Program-made: the position numbers and the translations under genes
The notes under the pieces: generated by a model
The model's input: only the letters and a program-made list of their open reading frames with translations
What the model was told of the DNA's origin: nothing
Databases searched by the model: none
NCBI GenBank assembly: GCA_947627275.1
Contig: CANQVK010000006.1
Span: forward strand, 1 to 64,000
Source: an uncultured Ruminococcus sp.
GTDB taxonomy: Bacteria; Bacillota; Clostridia; Oscillospirales; Ruminococcaceae
Direction of reading: 5' to 3'
DNA: 64,000 bases
In this document: piece by piece, positions 1 through 7,583 of the stretch
Layout of the letters: every line of letters begins with the position of its first letter
How positions within the stretch are numbered: position 1 is the stretch's first letter

Positions 1-28
1 GCTTTTCTGCCTTACTTTCATACCTATA

Positions 29-457
29 TTATAGCATACTTTTCGCCTTTTGTACAGGGGTTTTTAGAGATGCCCCACAGTCGGCACAATAACAGATACC
101 TGAAAAAGGATTGACTTCATCATGCTTAGTCGGGCGACGCTTGTTTCTGCGAAGCTCCTGCACTAAGTCAAACTCCTGCTGAGTCACGATAGGCTCATGA
201 GTGTTCTCAAAGATAAGCCATTCCTCTTTCGGATTATCCACACGCTTCTTTTTCTTATAAGACTTCACATGGGTACGGAAGTTGACGGTGTGTCCGCAGT
301 ATTCAGGCTTCTCAAGGATATGGGCAATGGTTTCACTGCCCCAACGGTGCAGCTTTGCATTTTTGTGACTGTTATCTCGTCCCTGCGACAGAGCGTAGGC
401 GGTCGGAGTATGGATACCTTCTTGCGTGAGAATACGGGTAATCTTAGACGGACCGTA
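29..457 (-). pseudogene. Large serine recombinase remnant (recombinase domain, start of zinc ribbon)
   Basis: About 143 residues read on the minus strand match the middle of large serine recombinases: the recombinase-domain stretch GPSKITRILTQEG, then HRWGSETIAHILEKPEYCG, then the start of a zinc ribbon, CYCADCGASL. The N-terminal resolvase catalytic domain with its serine is absent, and the protein stops soon after the first CxxC pair, so this is a broken gene. Its upstream side ends where the IS3-like element begins (461), so that insertion probably split it. Such recombinases integrate conjugative or phage elements, which suggests a former mobile island lies to the left. The family call is firm; inactivity is inferred from the missing parts. 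Confidence 0.8.
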
Positions 458-460
458 TAA

Positions 461-1700
461 TGTCCCCCAGAAACAAGACAAAAAATTGCAAAAAGAGCGT
501 GACGGTGATATAATAAAAAAGCAATAAAAAGTGGGAGGAAAAAGAAATGCAGAATAAAAACACATACAGTGGAGAATACAAAAGCAAGCTTGTGATTGAG
601 GTGTTAGAGGGAGGACAGACGGTCAATGAGATAGCTGCACGTGAAGGCATAAATGTAAATATGCTCAAAAACTGGAAACGTGAGTTTCTGAAGAATGCGG
701 CGAATGCCTTTAACGGTTCAAAATCCGAAAAAGATGCGAAAAAGGAGGCTGCAAGAGCCAAGGAACGTGAAGAGAAGCTTATGAAAACAATTGGTCATTT
801 AACTGTGCAGGTTAATTGGCGCAAAAAAAATCTGATAAATACTTCGGACCCGGCTGGGAGGAGAAATATGGTTTCAAAGAATGAGGAACTGACGGTCAGC
901 GAGCAGTGCAGGCTGCTTGAAGTTAATCGTCCAACGCTTTACTATAATCCTGTAAAGATGGCTGATGAAGTTCTTGAAGAGGAAGAATACATCAAGTCGA
1001 AAATCGACTATGAGCATACTCTGCATTGCGTGTTCGGACATCGCAAGCTTCGCAGCGAGCTGAAAAGAAAATACGGAATAAATATTGGCAGAAAAAAATT
1101 TTTGAGGTACATGAAGGAGATGAACATTATGCCAATTTATCCAAAGCCAAACCTTTCCAAGCCAAAGAAAGATGCTGTGAAAATGCCATATTTGCTGAAG
1201 AATCTGAACATCTGCCGTCCAAATCAGGTGTGGGCTATCGACATAACTTACATAAAAATGGGAAGGTCGCATATGTACCTGACGGCGATTATCGACTGGA
1301 ACACGAGGTTTATTGTGGGCTTTGAACTATCCGAAACACTGGACGCTGCACCCGTTTTGAAGGCTGTGAAGGACGCCGTTTCAAGGTATGGAAAGCCCGA
1401 AATAATCAACTCTGACCAGGGTTCGCAATTTACCAGCGAGGACTATGTGGAGTTTCTCAAAAAGCAGGGAATCCGGCAAAGTATTGACGGAAAGGCAAGA
1501 TGGGTTGACAATGTGATTATTGAGCTATGGTTCAGAACGCTTAAATACGAGCTGATTTATATTGAGGAATTTGACAATCCAAGGCAGCTGAGGAAGCGAA
1601 TTAGCGAATTTATCGAGGATTATAACACTGCTCGTCCTCATGAATCTTTGGATTATCACTATCCGGCTGAGCTTTATTCAGCTGCCTAACATTGCCATTA
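461..1700 (+). mobile_element. IS3-family insertion sequence; right end not located
   Basis: The element carries one IS3-type transposase (547-1689). Its left end is placed at the junction with the recombinase remnant, where the sequence begins TGTCCCCCAGAAACAAGAC, a TG start usual for IS3 ends. I could not find the matching inverted right end just after the transposase stop, so the right boundary is approximate, and the element may be decayed or truncated there. No target duplication can be shown. Confidence 0.6.
547..1689 (+). CDS. IS3-family transposase, OrfA and OrfB in one frame
   Basis: 380 residues. Residues 1-95 are the OrfA part, a helix-turn-helix (EYKSKLVIEVLEGG, INVNMLKNWKREF) followed by a charged leucine-zipper-like segment. 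From about residue 108 it is OrfB, with the HTH_21 region and the DDE integrase core: D in VWAIDITYIK, D in INSDQGSQF and E in DNVIIELWF. IS3 elements normally make the fusion by -1 frameshifting; here both parts lie in one frame across an A8 run near 823. A ribosome site (GGGAGGAG) precedes an internal ATG at 868, so free OrfB could also be made. All three acidic residues are present, so the protein may be active even though the element's right end is unclear. Confidence 0.85.
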   Translation: MQNKNTYSGEYKSKLVIEVLEGGQTVNEIAAREGINVNMLKNWKREFLKNAANAFNGSKSEKDAKKEAARAKEREEKLMKTIGHLTVQVNWRKKNLINTSDPAGRRNMVSKNEELTVSEQCRLLEVNRPTLYYNPVKMADEVLEEEEYIKSKIDYEHTLHCVFGHRKLRSELKRKYGINIGRKKFLRYMKEMNIMPIYPKPNLSKPKKDAVKMPYLLKNLNICRPNQVWAIDITYIKMGRSHMYLTAIIDWNTRFIVGFELSETLDAAPVLKAVKDAVSRYGKPEIINSDQGSQFTSEDYVEFLKKQGIRQSIDGKARWVDNVIIELWFRTLKYELIYIEEFDNPRQLRKRISEFIEDYNTARPHESLDYHYPAELYSAA

Positions 1701-1725
1701 TCTTCACAACCGCCATTGCTATTGT

Positions 1726-1796
1726 ATATAAATTTTTTCGACTGTCAAGGCTAAAATGAATGCTGCGCAGTCTATGACAGTCGAAAAGAATTTATA
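1726..1796. repeat. 21-22 bp inverted repeat, palindromic structure between two transposase genes
   Basis: The arms read TATAAATTTTTTCGACTGTCA and, on the other strand, the same sequence with one extra base; they are separated by about 27 bp. This lies after the IS3-like gene and before the IS701-like gene. It could be the IS3 terminator, the end of one element, or another small palindromic element. The rest of 1690-1912 holds only an A/T-rich leader and a TATAAT (1867-1872) for the next transposase. Confidence 0.6.
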
Positions 1797-1912
1797 TTTT
1801 CTGCAACTATAAATGAGCATTCTGAAAAAATGCACAAAAAATAAGGACAGCAGCTCCCAAAAGAGTTATAATGTAAGTGTGACCATACATTTACTCAAAG
1901 GAGCACTGTCCT

Positions 1913-2188
1913 ATGAATACAAGTATACATCATTCAGAAGAAATATGCAAGAGACTTTCAGAAAATAATTTGCTGGAAAGTGTAAAAACTGTTTCTGAGA
2001 CTTATGTAGTAAGTATTATGAAGTCAATGTTCCAGGCAGGATACCATGGAAAAACAGTTGATATGGAGAGATGCAGTGACAGACACAGAACCAGTATTTC
2101 ACGTTTTCTAAGAAATGAATCCATCATTGATGATACACTTGAATTGTCAATGAAACAGTGCGTCACAAAGATTATTTATGGAGTCTGA
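1913..2188 (+). pseudogene. Transposase N-terminal fragment (IS701/IS4-like)
   Basis: 91 residues beginning MNTSIHHSEEICKRL and including GYHGKTVDMERCSDRHRTSI and ISRFLRNES, a pattern I recognise as the first part of IS701/IS4-like DDE transposases of Clostridia. A full enzyme would be 350-450 residues; the reading frame ends before any DDE residue, so this fragment cannot be active. It has its own TATAAT (1867-1872) and an AGGAG ribosome site, so the left end of the insertion sequence is preserved and the rest was lost. Family assignment is from memory of the N-terminal motif and is moderately sure. Confidence 0.6.
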
Positions 2189-2571
2189 ATACTCAACCGT
2201 GTAAACGCAATAATCGCCCAAAAATTGACAATACTAAAAATTGCAGCCAAACAGGGCAACGCTGAGGAGCGACCCGACGCAGGCTGTGAGATAAAACAGT
2301 GGAAGACAGCGGAAAAAAAGTCGCTGTTTTTCATTACTTTCAACGGATATTCCCAAGCGGATAAACCTCAGGGGTTTGTGGTGATCTCACCCTGTGGAGA
2401 AGTGGCACGTAGTGACAGAGGGGCTGATCGACAGACAAGTATGCCTTCGCCGTTTTCTTTGACATATTAATTTTTCGTTCAGCATTCTTTGGATATTTTG
2501 TAATAGCGTTGAGTATACACCAAGCAGAGGCGTCTTTTTGTCTATATAAATTTCCTGTTCACAGTTTTTTC
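2189..2571. other. Gene-poor stretch of decayed repeats
   Basis: No convincing gene. 2360-2430 resembles the GC-rich hairpin clusters seen again near 21.4 kb (CTCACCCTGTGGAGAAG, AGTGACAGAGGGG). 2437-2517 is the right half of a family-B palindromic repeat. A short open frame at 2225-2470 runs through both repeat types and has no ribosome site, so I do not call it. Confidence 0.55.
2437..2517 (+). repeat. Family-B repeat remnant (right half)
   Basis: The tail matches full B copies at 30288, 37597 and 55904: TTCAGCATTCTTTGGA then ATTTTGTAATAGCG and the terminal GAGTATA. The left half is missing, and several substitutions (TATTTTGTAATAGCGTTG against CATTTTGCAATAGCGGTG) mark it as an old copy. 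Confidence 0.75.
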
Positions 2572-3411
2572 TTAATCAATAACCGTGTATTCGATAAGCT
2601 TACCGAGACATAATTCAAAGCAGCTGCCGTACCACATTTCATCGGCGCACGGCATGGTCGCTTCAATGCAGTCGGCAATAAACTTGACAGACATATCGAG
2701 GGACTGTTGAACCGACTTTCCCAGAGTTGCTGCGCCTGTGAAAACGCTTGCGAAAATATCTCCTGTACCGTGCAAACGGCGGTCAACATGCTTATCGAAA
2801 GAAAAATAATATTCGTTTTTTTCAGAATCGTAAGCAGCGGCGCCCTCATTTTCCTCATCAAAGCGTACACCTGTCAGTATCGGGGTACGGCAGCCGAGTT
2901 CAGCAAGTCTTTTCAAAATATCCTTAACAAAAGACTCGTTGAATTTTTCAGTATATGGGAAATCAAGCAGTAGGCTTGCTTCGGTCATATTGGGCATGAT
3001 ATAGTTAGCTTTAGCGCAGAGCTTGCGCATATTGGCAACAAATTCGTCAGTAAAACCTGCATACAGTCTGCCGTGATCGCCAAGAACAGGGTCAACTACG
3101 ATAAAGTTGTCCGGCGTTTTAAAATTATCGAAAAAATCCGAGACTATGCGCATTTGTGACGCAGAACCGAGATAGCCTGTGTATATGGCGTCAAACCGCA
3201 GATCAAGGGATTTCCAGTGATTGGCGATGTCAGTAATGTCGTCAGAGAGATCGTGAAAGGTATATCCTGTAAAACCGCCGGTGTGTGTAGAGAGTACAGC
3301 GGTCGGGATAACGGCAGTTTCTATTCCCATGGCTGAAATTATGGGCAGAGCTACGGTAAGCGAGCATTTTCCGAAGCAGGAAATATCCTGAATGGTAACG
3401 ATTTTTTTCAT
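2572..3411 (-). CDS. pdxY: Pyridoxamine/pyridoxal kinase
   Basis: 279 residues, the normal length for PfkB/ribokinase-superfamily vitamin B6 kinases. These phosphorylate pyridoxal, pyridoxamine or pyridoxine with ATP to salvage PLP in the cytoplasm. Visible marks: N-terminal IQDISCFGKCSLT, the substrate-side PTAVLSTHTGGF, VVDPVLGDHGRLY, and the C-terminal catalytic GTGD at residues 215-218 (LHGTGDIFAS), which holds the anion hole and base aspartate. The GKCS start and STHT motif fit the Firmicute pyridoxamine kinase group. The gene stands alone between repeat-rich spacers with no operon partner. The kinase family is certain; the preferred vitamer is inferred. Confidence 0.9.
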   Translation of the reverse strand: MKKIVTIQDISCFGKCSLTVALPIISAMGIETAVIPTAVLSTHTGGFTGYTFHDLSDDITDIANHWKSLDLRFDAIYTGYLGSASQMRIVSDFFDNFKTPDNFIVVDPVLGDHGRLYAGFTDEFVANMRKLCAKANYIMPNMTEASLLLDFPYTEKFNESFVKDILKRLAELGCRTPILTGVRFDEENEGAAAYDSEKNEYYFSFDKHVDRRLHGTGDIFASVFTGAATLGKSVQQSLDMSVKFIADCIEATMPCADEMWYGSCFELCLGKLIEYTVID

Positions 3412-3518
3412 TAAATATCATTCTTTCATTATTAATATACTTATATTTTACTTCATTTTGGGAATATTGTCAATATGTTTGCTAATTTAAGTTTTCCAAA
3501 AATTCAAATAGCAAAGTA

Positions 3519-3580
3519 TATACTAAAAGCTATAGTAAATCACGCATATCTGACAGCATATTTTACACATAGCATCGTTT
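3519..3580 (-). repeat. Family-A repeat remnant (one half)
   Basis: Starts TATACTAAAAGCTATAG and continues as CACGCATATCTGACAGC and CATATTTTACACATAGC, i.e. the inverted form of the right half of elements A1-A3, with a few substitutions. The other half is absent. It abuts the end of the small membrane gene at 3587, so it may mark a deletion. Confidence 0.8.
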
Positions 3581-3586
3581 AAGAAG

Positions 3587-4126
3587 CTAAATATAAGACC
3601 ATTTGACGTTTTTTCCTACTGAATCCTTACACATTCCTATTGTATGAAATATTTCCTTTTTCAGTATCTTGAAATTCACATCTAAACTTAACAAAGCGTA
3701 CTCTGTATCACATTCGGAGACAGCGTAATAGCATATATTAATTACATGTGACACATTTTCATATTTTTTATAGGGTTCAAGCATTTCAGCGTATTTTTTC
3801 TTATATTTTGTGTGCATGATAATTAACTCGTCGTCTATTTTCGTGGGAAAGGGACGATTTTTAATTTCTTTTTGGGATAATATAGCATCAGGAATAACTT
3901 TGAAAAAAAGCCATAGTATTTTCCAATCGATCAAACCGAGAATAGCAAGCCATTTATATGGTGTTGTTAAAAACGCACATGCAATGAACGATCCGCCGAT
4001 CCCGGGGAATCCTGAGACAAATTTACCTTTAATTCTGCTTTCGATAGGCGCAGCCACATATGTAATAAATAAGAAAAACAAGCCTATAATTAAAAAGATA
4101 AAAAACACTTTATCACACCTGTTCAA
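3587..4126 (-). CDS. Uncharacterised membrane protein
   Basis: 179 residues that I do not recognise. Two or three hydrophobic segments lie in the first 80 residues: roughly 8-25 (FFIFLIIGLFFLFITYV), 40-55 (a GIGGSFIACAFL stretch) and 60-78 (WLAILGLIDWKILWLFFK). A soluble, lysine-rich tail of about 95 residues follows, with three cysteines. It is more A/T-rich than the flanking genes and lies between a half A repeat (3519-3580) and the D palindrome (4140-4241), so it may be acquired DNA. A TTG or ATG start with a weak ribosome site fits. No function can be given. Confidence 0.55.
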   Translation of the reverse strand: MNRCDKVFFIFLIIGLFFLFITYVAAPIESRIKGKFVSGFPGIGGSFIACAFLTTPYKWLAILGLIDWKILWLFFKVIPDAILSQKEIKNRPFPTKIDDELIIMHTKYKKKYAEMLEPYKKYENVSHVINICYYAVSECDTEYALLSLDVNFKILKKEIFHTIGMCKDSVGKNVKWSYI

Positions 4127-4139
4127 AATTGTTTATATA

Positions 4140-4241
4140 AGAGCCTGTTTAGTATCTCCTCGCGCACGTTTTTTCGGCAAAATTTGCCGATTACTGCGTT
4201 GAAAAAGCTCACCATACACGCAGAGATACTAAACAGGCTCT
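4140..4241. repeat. Family-D palindromic element, 19-bp perfect terminal inverted repeats
   Basis: The arms AGAGCCTGTTTAGTATCTC (4140-4158) and its exact complement (4223-4241) bracket 64 bp that contain GCGTTGAAAAAGCTCACCA and CATACACG, a weaker version of the core seen in families A-C. Remnants of the same ends occur at 13466-13478 and 37407-37449. It could form a long hairpin in RNA. There is no gene inside. Confidence 0.85.
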
Positions 4242-4355
4242 AAGGACTTTTTTATTTGTTCAATTATAGCATATTCATAATTTTATTTCAAGGTCTTAAA
4301 AATTAATTTCGTTGGATAAAGTATAATTTCATTTAAAAAAATTTTTTCAAAATGC

Positions 4356-4384
4356 TTGACAAATGAGAAAAAATGTGTTATAAT
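4356..4384 (+). promoter_or_regulatory. Promoter of the rtcB leader
   Basis: TTGACA (4356-4361), a 17-bp spacer and TATAAT (4379-4384), a perfect consensus pair. Transcription should begin near 4391, placing a 29-codon leader frame and a terminator hairpin before rtcB. Confidence 0.85.
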
Positions 4385-4417
4385 CCAAAACATACTAATG
4401 AAAGGACGGTGAGCTTC

Positions 4418-4507
4418 ATGTTCGCAAGTAAACATTTTTATCCGACAATTCAATACATAAACATAAGCCATAAGCAAGGAGCTTGCCTGCAATACCGCTG
4501 TATCTGA
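4418..4507 (+). CDS. Possible 29-residue leader peptide upstream of rtcB
   Basis: ATG at 4418, preceded by AAAGGACGGTGAG (ribosome site with good spacing), encodes 29 residues: MFASKHFYPTIQYINISHK then QGACLQYRCI. It lies between a consensus promoter and an intrinsic terminator, the layout of a leader peptide that controls attenuation. No run of one amino acid is evident, so the sensed signal is unknown. It may also be a chance frame; translation is unproven. Confidence 0.4.
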   Translation: MFASKHFYPTIQYINISHKQGACLQYRCI

Positions 4508-4531
4508 GCGATTTTCTCATATATTGCGTTT

Positions 4532-4567
4532 AATGCACTTCTGCGTTTATGCGGAGGTGCATTTTTG
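4532..4567 (+). terminator. Terminator or attenuator before rtcB
   Basis: Arms AATGCACTTCTGCG (4532-4545) and TGCGGAGGTGCATT (4550-4563) pair over 14 positions with two G-U pairs around a TTTA loop, followed by TTTTT. It lies between the promoter (4356) and the rtcB start (4628), so rtcB transcription must read through it. Confidence 0.75.
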
Positions 4568-4627
4568 TATCCAGAGAAAAGATGATTCGTCAGTTTGCAG
4601 GAGCTTTTGACAAGAAAGGACGATCAT

Positions 4628-5833
4628 ATGATAATTTTAAACGGAAAATATAATTCAGCAAAGATATTCACAGAGCTTATCGACGAAAGCGCCATTGCGC
4701 AAATAATCGAACTCTGCAATCAACCCATGAGCGAGGGTTCGCAGATACGCATCATGCCCGATGTTCACGCAGGTGCAGGCTGCACGATCGGAACGACAAT
4801 GACTATCACAGATAAAGTTGTGCCAAATCTTGTTGGAGTTGACATAGGCTGCGGAATGGAAACGATAGTTCTTAAGGAAAAGCACATTGAGCTGCAAAAG
4901 CTTGACAAGCTGATATATGAGAAGATACCCTCAGGCTTTGATATACGCAAAACTCCACACAGGTACGCCGACAAGATCGACCTCGCAGAACTTTACTGCT
5001 ATGAGCATATCAATTCCTGTCGTGCCGAACGCAGCATAGGAACTCTGGGAGGCGGAAATCACTTTATTGAAGCTGACAAGGGCAGCGACGGACGGCTGTA
5101 TATCGTTGTTCACTCCGGCTCACGCCATCTCGGGGTCGAAACAGCAAAATACTATCAGGACGAAGCGTATAAGAGGCTGAATAAAAGCTCCGATATGGAC
5201 GTTAAGAAACTTATCGAACGGCTGAGATCAGAGGGAAAGCAAAAGCAGATCGAGAGTGAGATCAGAAAACTGAAAGCTACAAAACGCACCGATGTACCGC
5301 AGCATCTTGCCTACACAGAGGGGGAACTTTTTGAACGTTATATCCATGATATGAAGATAGTTCAGGAGTTCGCCATGCTCAACCGTAAGGCGATGACCGA
5401 TGAAATAATAAAGGGAATGGGACTGCACATAATTGACCGTTTCACAACTGTTCACAACTACATCGACACGGAAGAAATGATACTCAGAAAAGGCGCTGTA
5501 TCTGCAAGGGCAGGGGAGAGACTGCTCATTCCGATCAACATGAGAGACGGAAGTCTGATATGTATCGGCAAGGGAAATCACGACTGGAACTGCTCGGCGC
5601 CGCACGGCGCTGGACGTCTTATGTCGCGTGCGCAGGCAAAGAGAAGCTTTACAGTCTGTGAGTACAAAAAGCAGATGAACGGAATTTACACTACGTCCGT
5701 GAACTCCCAGACTCTTGACGAATGCCCCATGGCGTATAAGCCGATAGACGACATCCTCGGAAATATCGGAGATACGGCAGAAGTAGCCGATATTATAAAG
5801 CCGATCTACAACTTTAAGGCAGGGGAGGAATAA
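4628..5833 (+). CDS. rtcB: RNA ligase RtcB
   Basis: 401 residues from ATG 4628, chosen because AAGAAAGGACG lies 6-8 bases upstream and no ribosome site supports the in-frame codon at 4595. RtcB joins 2',3'-cyclic phosphate or 3'-phosphate RNA ends to 5'-OH ends with GTP and Mn2+, in tRNA or stress-cleaved RNA repair. Metal and guanylate motifs are visible: IMPDVHAGAGCTIG (about 42-55), VGVDIGCGME (69-78), GTLGGGNHFIE, HSGSRHLG and APHGAGRLMSR, where the histidine near residue 326 is the expected guanylylation site. The protein is about 80 residues shorter than archaeal RtcB, as in the compact bacterial branch. The next gene follows after 3 bp. Expression probably depends on read-through of the upstream terminator. 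Confidence 0.93.
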   Translation: MIILNGKYNSAKIFTELIDESAIAQIIELCNQPMSEGSQIRIMPDVHAGAGCTIGTTMTITDKVVPNLVGVDIGCGMETIVLKEKHIELQKLDKLIYEKIPSGFDIRKTPHRYADKIDLAELYCYEHINSCRAERSIGTLGGGNHFIEADKGSDGRLYIVVHSGSRHLGVETAKYYQDEAYKRLNKSSDMDVKKLIERLRSEGKQKQIESEIRKLKATKRTDVPQHLAYTEGELFERYIHDMKIVQEFAMLNRKAMTDEIIKGMGLHIIDRFTTVHNYIDTEEMILRKGAVSARAGERLLIPINMRDGSLICIGKGNHDWNCSAPHGAGRLMSRAQAKRSFTVCEYKKQMNGIYTTSVNSQTLDECPMAYKPIDDILGNIGDTAEVADIIKPIYNFKAGEE

Positions 5834-5836
5834 GCT

Positions 5837-6013
5837 GTGGAAAAATTTGTACCCTACGAAAAAATGAGCAAGAAAGAGCGAAAAAAGCTCGACTCCGCAA
5901 AGCGCCGTGACTGGAACGGACTTGATCCGGTCACACGCATTGCGGAGAGGAGCAAAAAATATTCCCGAAAAATAAAGCATCCGGAAAGATTTAACGATGA
6001 TGAGTGCGTTTAA
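5837..6013 (+). CDS. Small basic protein downstream of rtcB
   Basis: 58 residues from GTG 5837, three bases after the rtcB stop, with GGGGAGG inside the end of rtcB as ribosome site. The sequence is highly charged (KMSKKERKKLDSAKRRDW, RSKKYSRKIKHPERF), with no membrane segment or recognised domain. Tight coupling to rtcB suggests a partner that binds RNA or RtcB; this is inference from position and charge only. The frame is open with good spacing and no competing feature, so I consider it a real gene. Confidence 0.7.
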   Translation: MEKFVPYEKMSKKERKKLDSAKRRDWNGLDPVTRIAERSKKYSRKIKHPERFNDDECV

Positions 6014-6075
6014 CATAATTGTCAATTGCCAAAGATCGTGCATATAATGTTTTGAGATCTTTTGGAGGTGCAGTT

Positions 6076-6759
6076 ATGATAAAAAATGGAATTGATGTTT
6101 CGGAATGGCAGGGAGACATTGACTGGAAACGCGTAAATACGGATTTCGCCATAATAAGAGCCGGTTACGGTCGTTTTTCTTCACAGGCGGACGATAAGTT
6201 TTCAGCCAATTATTCGGGCTGTACTGAGGCAAAGATACCGTGCGGAGCTTATTGGTTCAGCTATGCGAAGTCGTCTGACGACGCTAAACGCGAGGCGGAG
6301 GCATGTCTTGAGGTGATCAGGGGCAAACGCTTTGAATATCCGATATTTTATGATGTTGAGGACAGCAGGATACTTGCTTTGGGAAAAACGGCGGTAAGCT
6401 CTATAATACGCACGTTTATAGAAACTCTTGAAGCCGCAGGTTATTTTGTGGGACTTTATATGTCGTCCGATGCTTTCATGGAATATACCGAAGATGACAT
6501 TCGCCGCAGATATGCACTGTGGATAGCCGATTACAGCCGCAAACCCGATATAGGCACGGGCTACGGCATGTGGCAGAGATCATCGACAGGAAAGATCGGC
6601 GGCATCAGCGGAAATGTTGACCTTGACGAAGCTTATGAGGATTACCCGAAGATCATACGCGAAGCGGGTCTTAACGGATTTGCAAAGGAAGAAAAGCCGA
6701 AACACAAGCTTTCCGTAATAATAGACGGTAAAACGATAGTTAAAGATTACGAGTTTTGA
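6076..6759 (+). CDS. GH25 muramidase (1,4-beta-N-acetylmuramidase)
   Basis: 227 residues from ATG 6076, which follows TTTTGGAGGTG. GH25 enzymes cut the MurNAc-GlcNAc bond in peptidoglycan. Motifs: GIDVSEWQGDIDW at the N terminus (Asp7), FAIIRAGYG, GAYWFSYAKS, and the catalytic DxE pair in FYDVED (Asp93, Glu95), then MWQRSSTGKIGGISGNVDLD near the end of the domain. There is no signal peptide, membrane segment or cell-wall binding repeat; only a short lysine-rich tail (HKLSVIIDGKTIVKDYEF) follows. This form is typical of phage endolysins, released through a holin, or of domesticated prophage genes. The 3' end overlaps the convergent nudC gene by 13 bp. Confidence 0.9.
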   Translation: MIKNGIDVSEWQGDIDWKRVNTDFAIIRAGYGRFSSQADDKFSANYSGCTEAKIPCGAYWFSYAKSSDDAKREAEACLEVIRGKRFEYPIFYDVEDSRILALGKTAVSSIIRTFIETLEAAGYFVGLYMSSDAFMEYTEDDIRRRYALWIADYSRKPDIGTGYGMWQRSSTGKIGGISGNVDLDEAYEDYPKIIREAGLNGFAKEEKPKHKLSVIIDGKTIVKDYEF

Positions 6760-7574
6760 TTTTTGAAAAACATCATCATTTCGTGGGTGAGACTGAGATC
6801 GTCAGACTGACCTTTAATATCGCTGCGGCTGACCCACTTGGCGGCGCTAAGTTCCGTTTCTTCAAGTCTTATCTCCGCATCGCCGTCAACGTCGCAAAAA
6901 AATCCAAGCAGCAGCCCTGAGGAATATCCCCAGGGCTGAGATTTGTAGTAACGGATATTTTTTACTCTTAATCCGACTTCTTCCATGACCTCACGGCGGA
7001 CGGTATCTTCGGGCGTTTCGCCTATTTCCATATATCCGGCAACGAGCGCATCGTTTTCAACTCCGCGGCTTTTTACATAGCGTGTTACAAGTATGCTTTC
7101 ACCGTTTATTATTCCGACTACAACGGCGGGATTTATCCTTGGGTAAATAAGCTCTCCGCAGCCTGTGCAGAGCAGGGCGCGTTCTCCTGTGCAGGGAACT
7201 GTTTTTCCGCCGCATTCTCCGCAGAAGCGACTTGAAGTATACCATTTATAAAGGTGGTAGGAAGTAAAAAGTGCGAACAGCTTATCGCGCATTTCATATT
7301 TTTCACGGCGGAGCTTTTTTATGCTTACTGCTGAAAAGCTTTCTTCTGCCGCGGAATAGTCAAAAGCAAGGAAGTATTTAACATCTCCTACAGAAAAAAG
7401 ATACGTCATATCCGCAGGTCCTTTCAGTTGTGAGACTGTCGGGAAAAGTCTGTCAGAGTTTGTATCGCAGAGTACCGTATTTCCGCTAAAGCACATTATA
7501 CAGCTATTTTCATCTGGTTCTGCATTCGGGAAATATCGGTTATCTAATATTTGAGGATAAATATCCTGTATCAT
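6747..7574 (-). CDS. nudC: NAD(H) pyrophosphatase, Nudix family
   Basis: 275 residues. NudC hydrolyses NADH to NMNH and AMP and, in studied bacteria, removes NAD caps from RNA. All family marks are present: a divergent N-terminal domain, a four-cysteine zinc ribbon (FCGECGG, Cys118 and Cys121; LLCTGCGE, Cys136 and Cys139), the Nudix box GYMEIGETPEDTVRREVMEE at about 180-199 with its metal-binding glutamates, and the NudC-specific SQPW at 212-215 downstream of the box. It is cytoplasmic and stands between convergent GH25 and a co-directional MATE gene nine bases upstream, with which it may be transcribed. Confidence 0.95.
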   Translation of the reverse strand: MIQDIYPQILDNRYFPNAEPDENSCIMCFSGNTVLCDTNSDRLFPTVSQLKGPADMTYLFSVGDVKYFLAFDYSAAEESFSAVSIKKLRREKYEMRDKLFALFTSYHLYKWYTSSRFCGECGGKTVPCTGERALLCTGCGELIYPRINPAVVVGIINGESILVTRYVKSRGVENDALVAGYMEIGETPEDTVRREVMEEVGLRVKNIRYYKSQPWGYSSGLLLGFFCDVDGDAEIRLEETELSAAKWVSRSDIKGQSDDLSLTHEMMMFFKNQNS

Positions 7575-7583
7575 AACATCACC

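Noticed and set aside
2225..2470. Open frame of 81 codons after the transposase fragment
   Set aside because: It runs through two types of repeat debris, has no ribosome site and no recognisable protein features.
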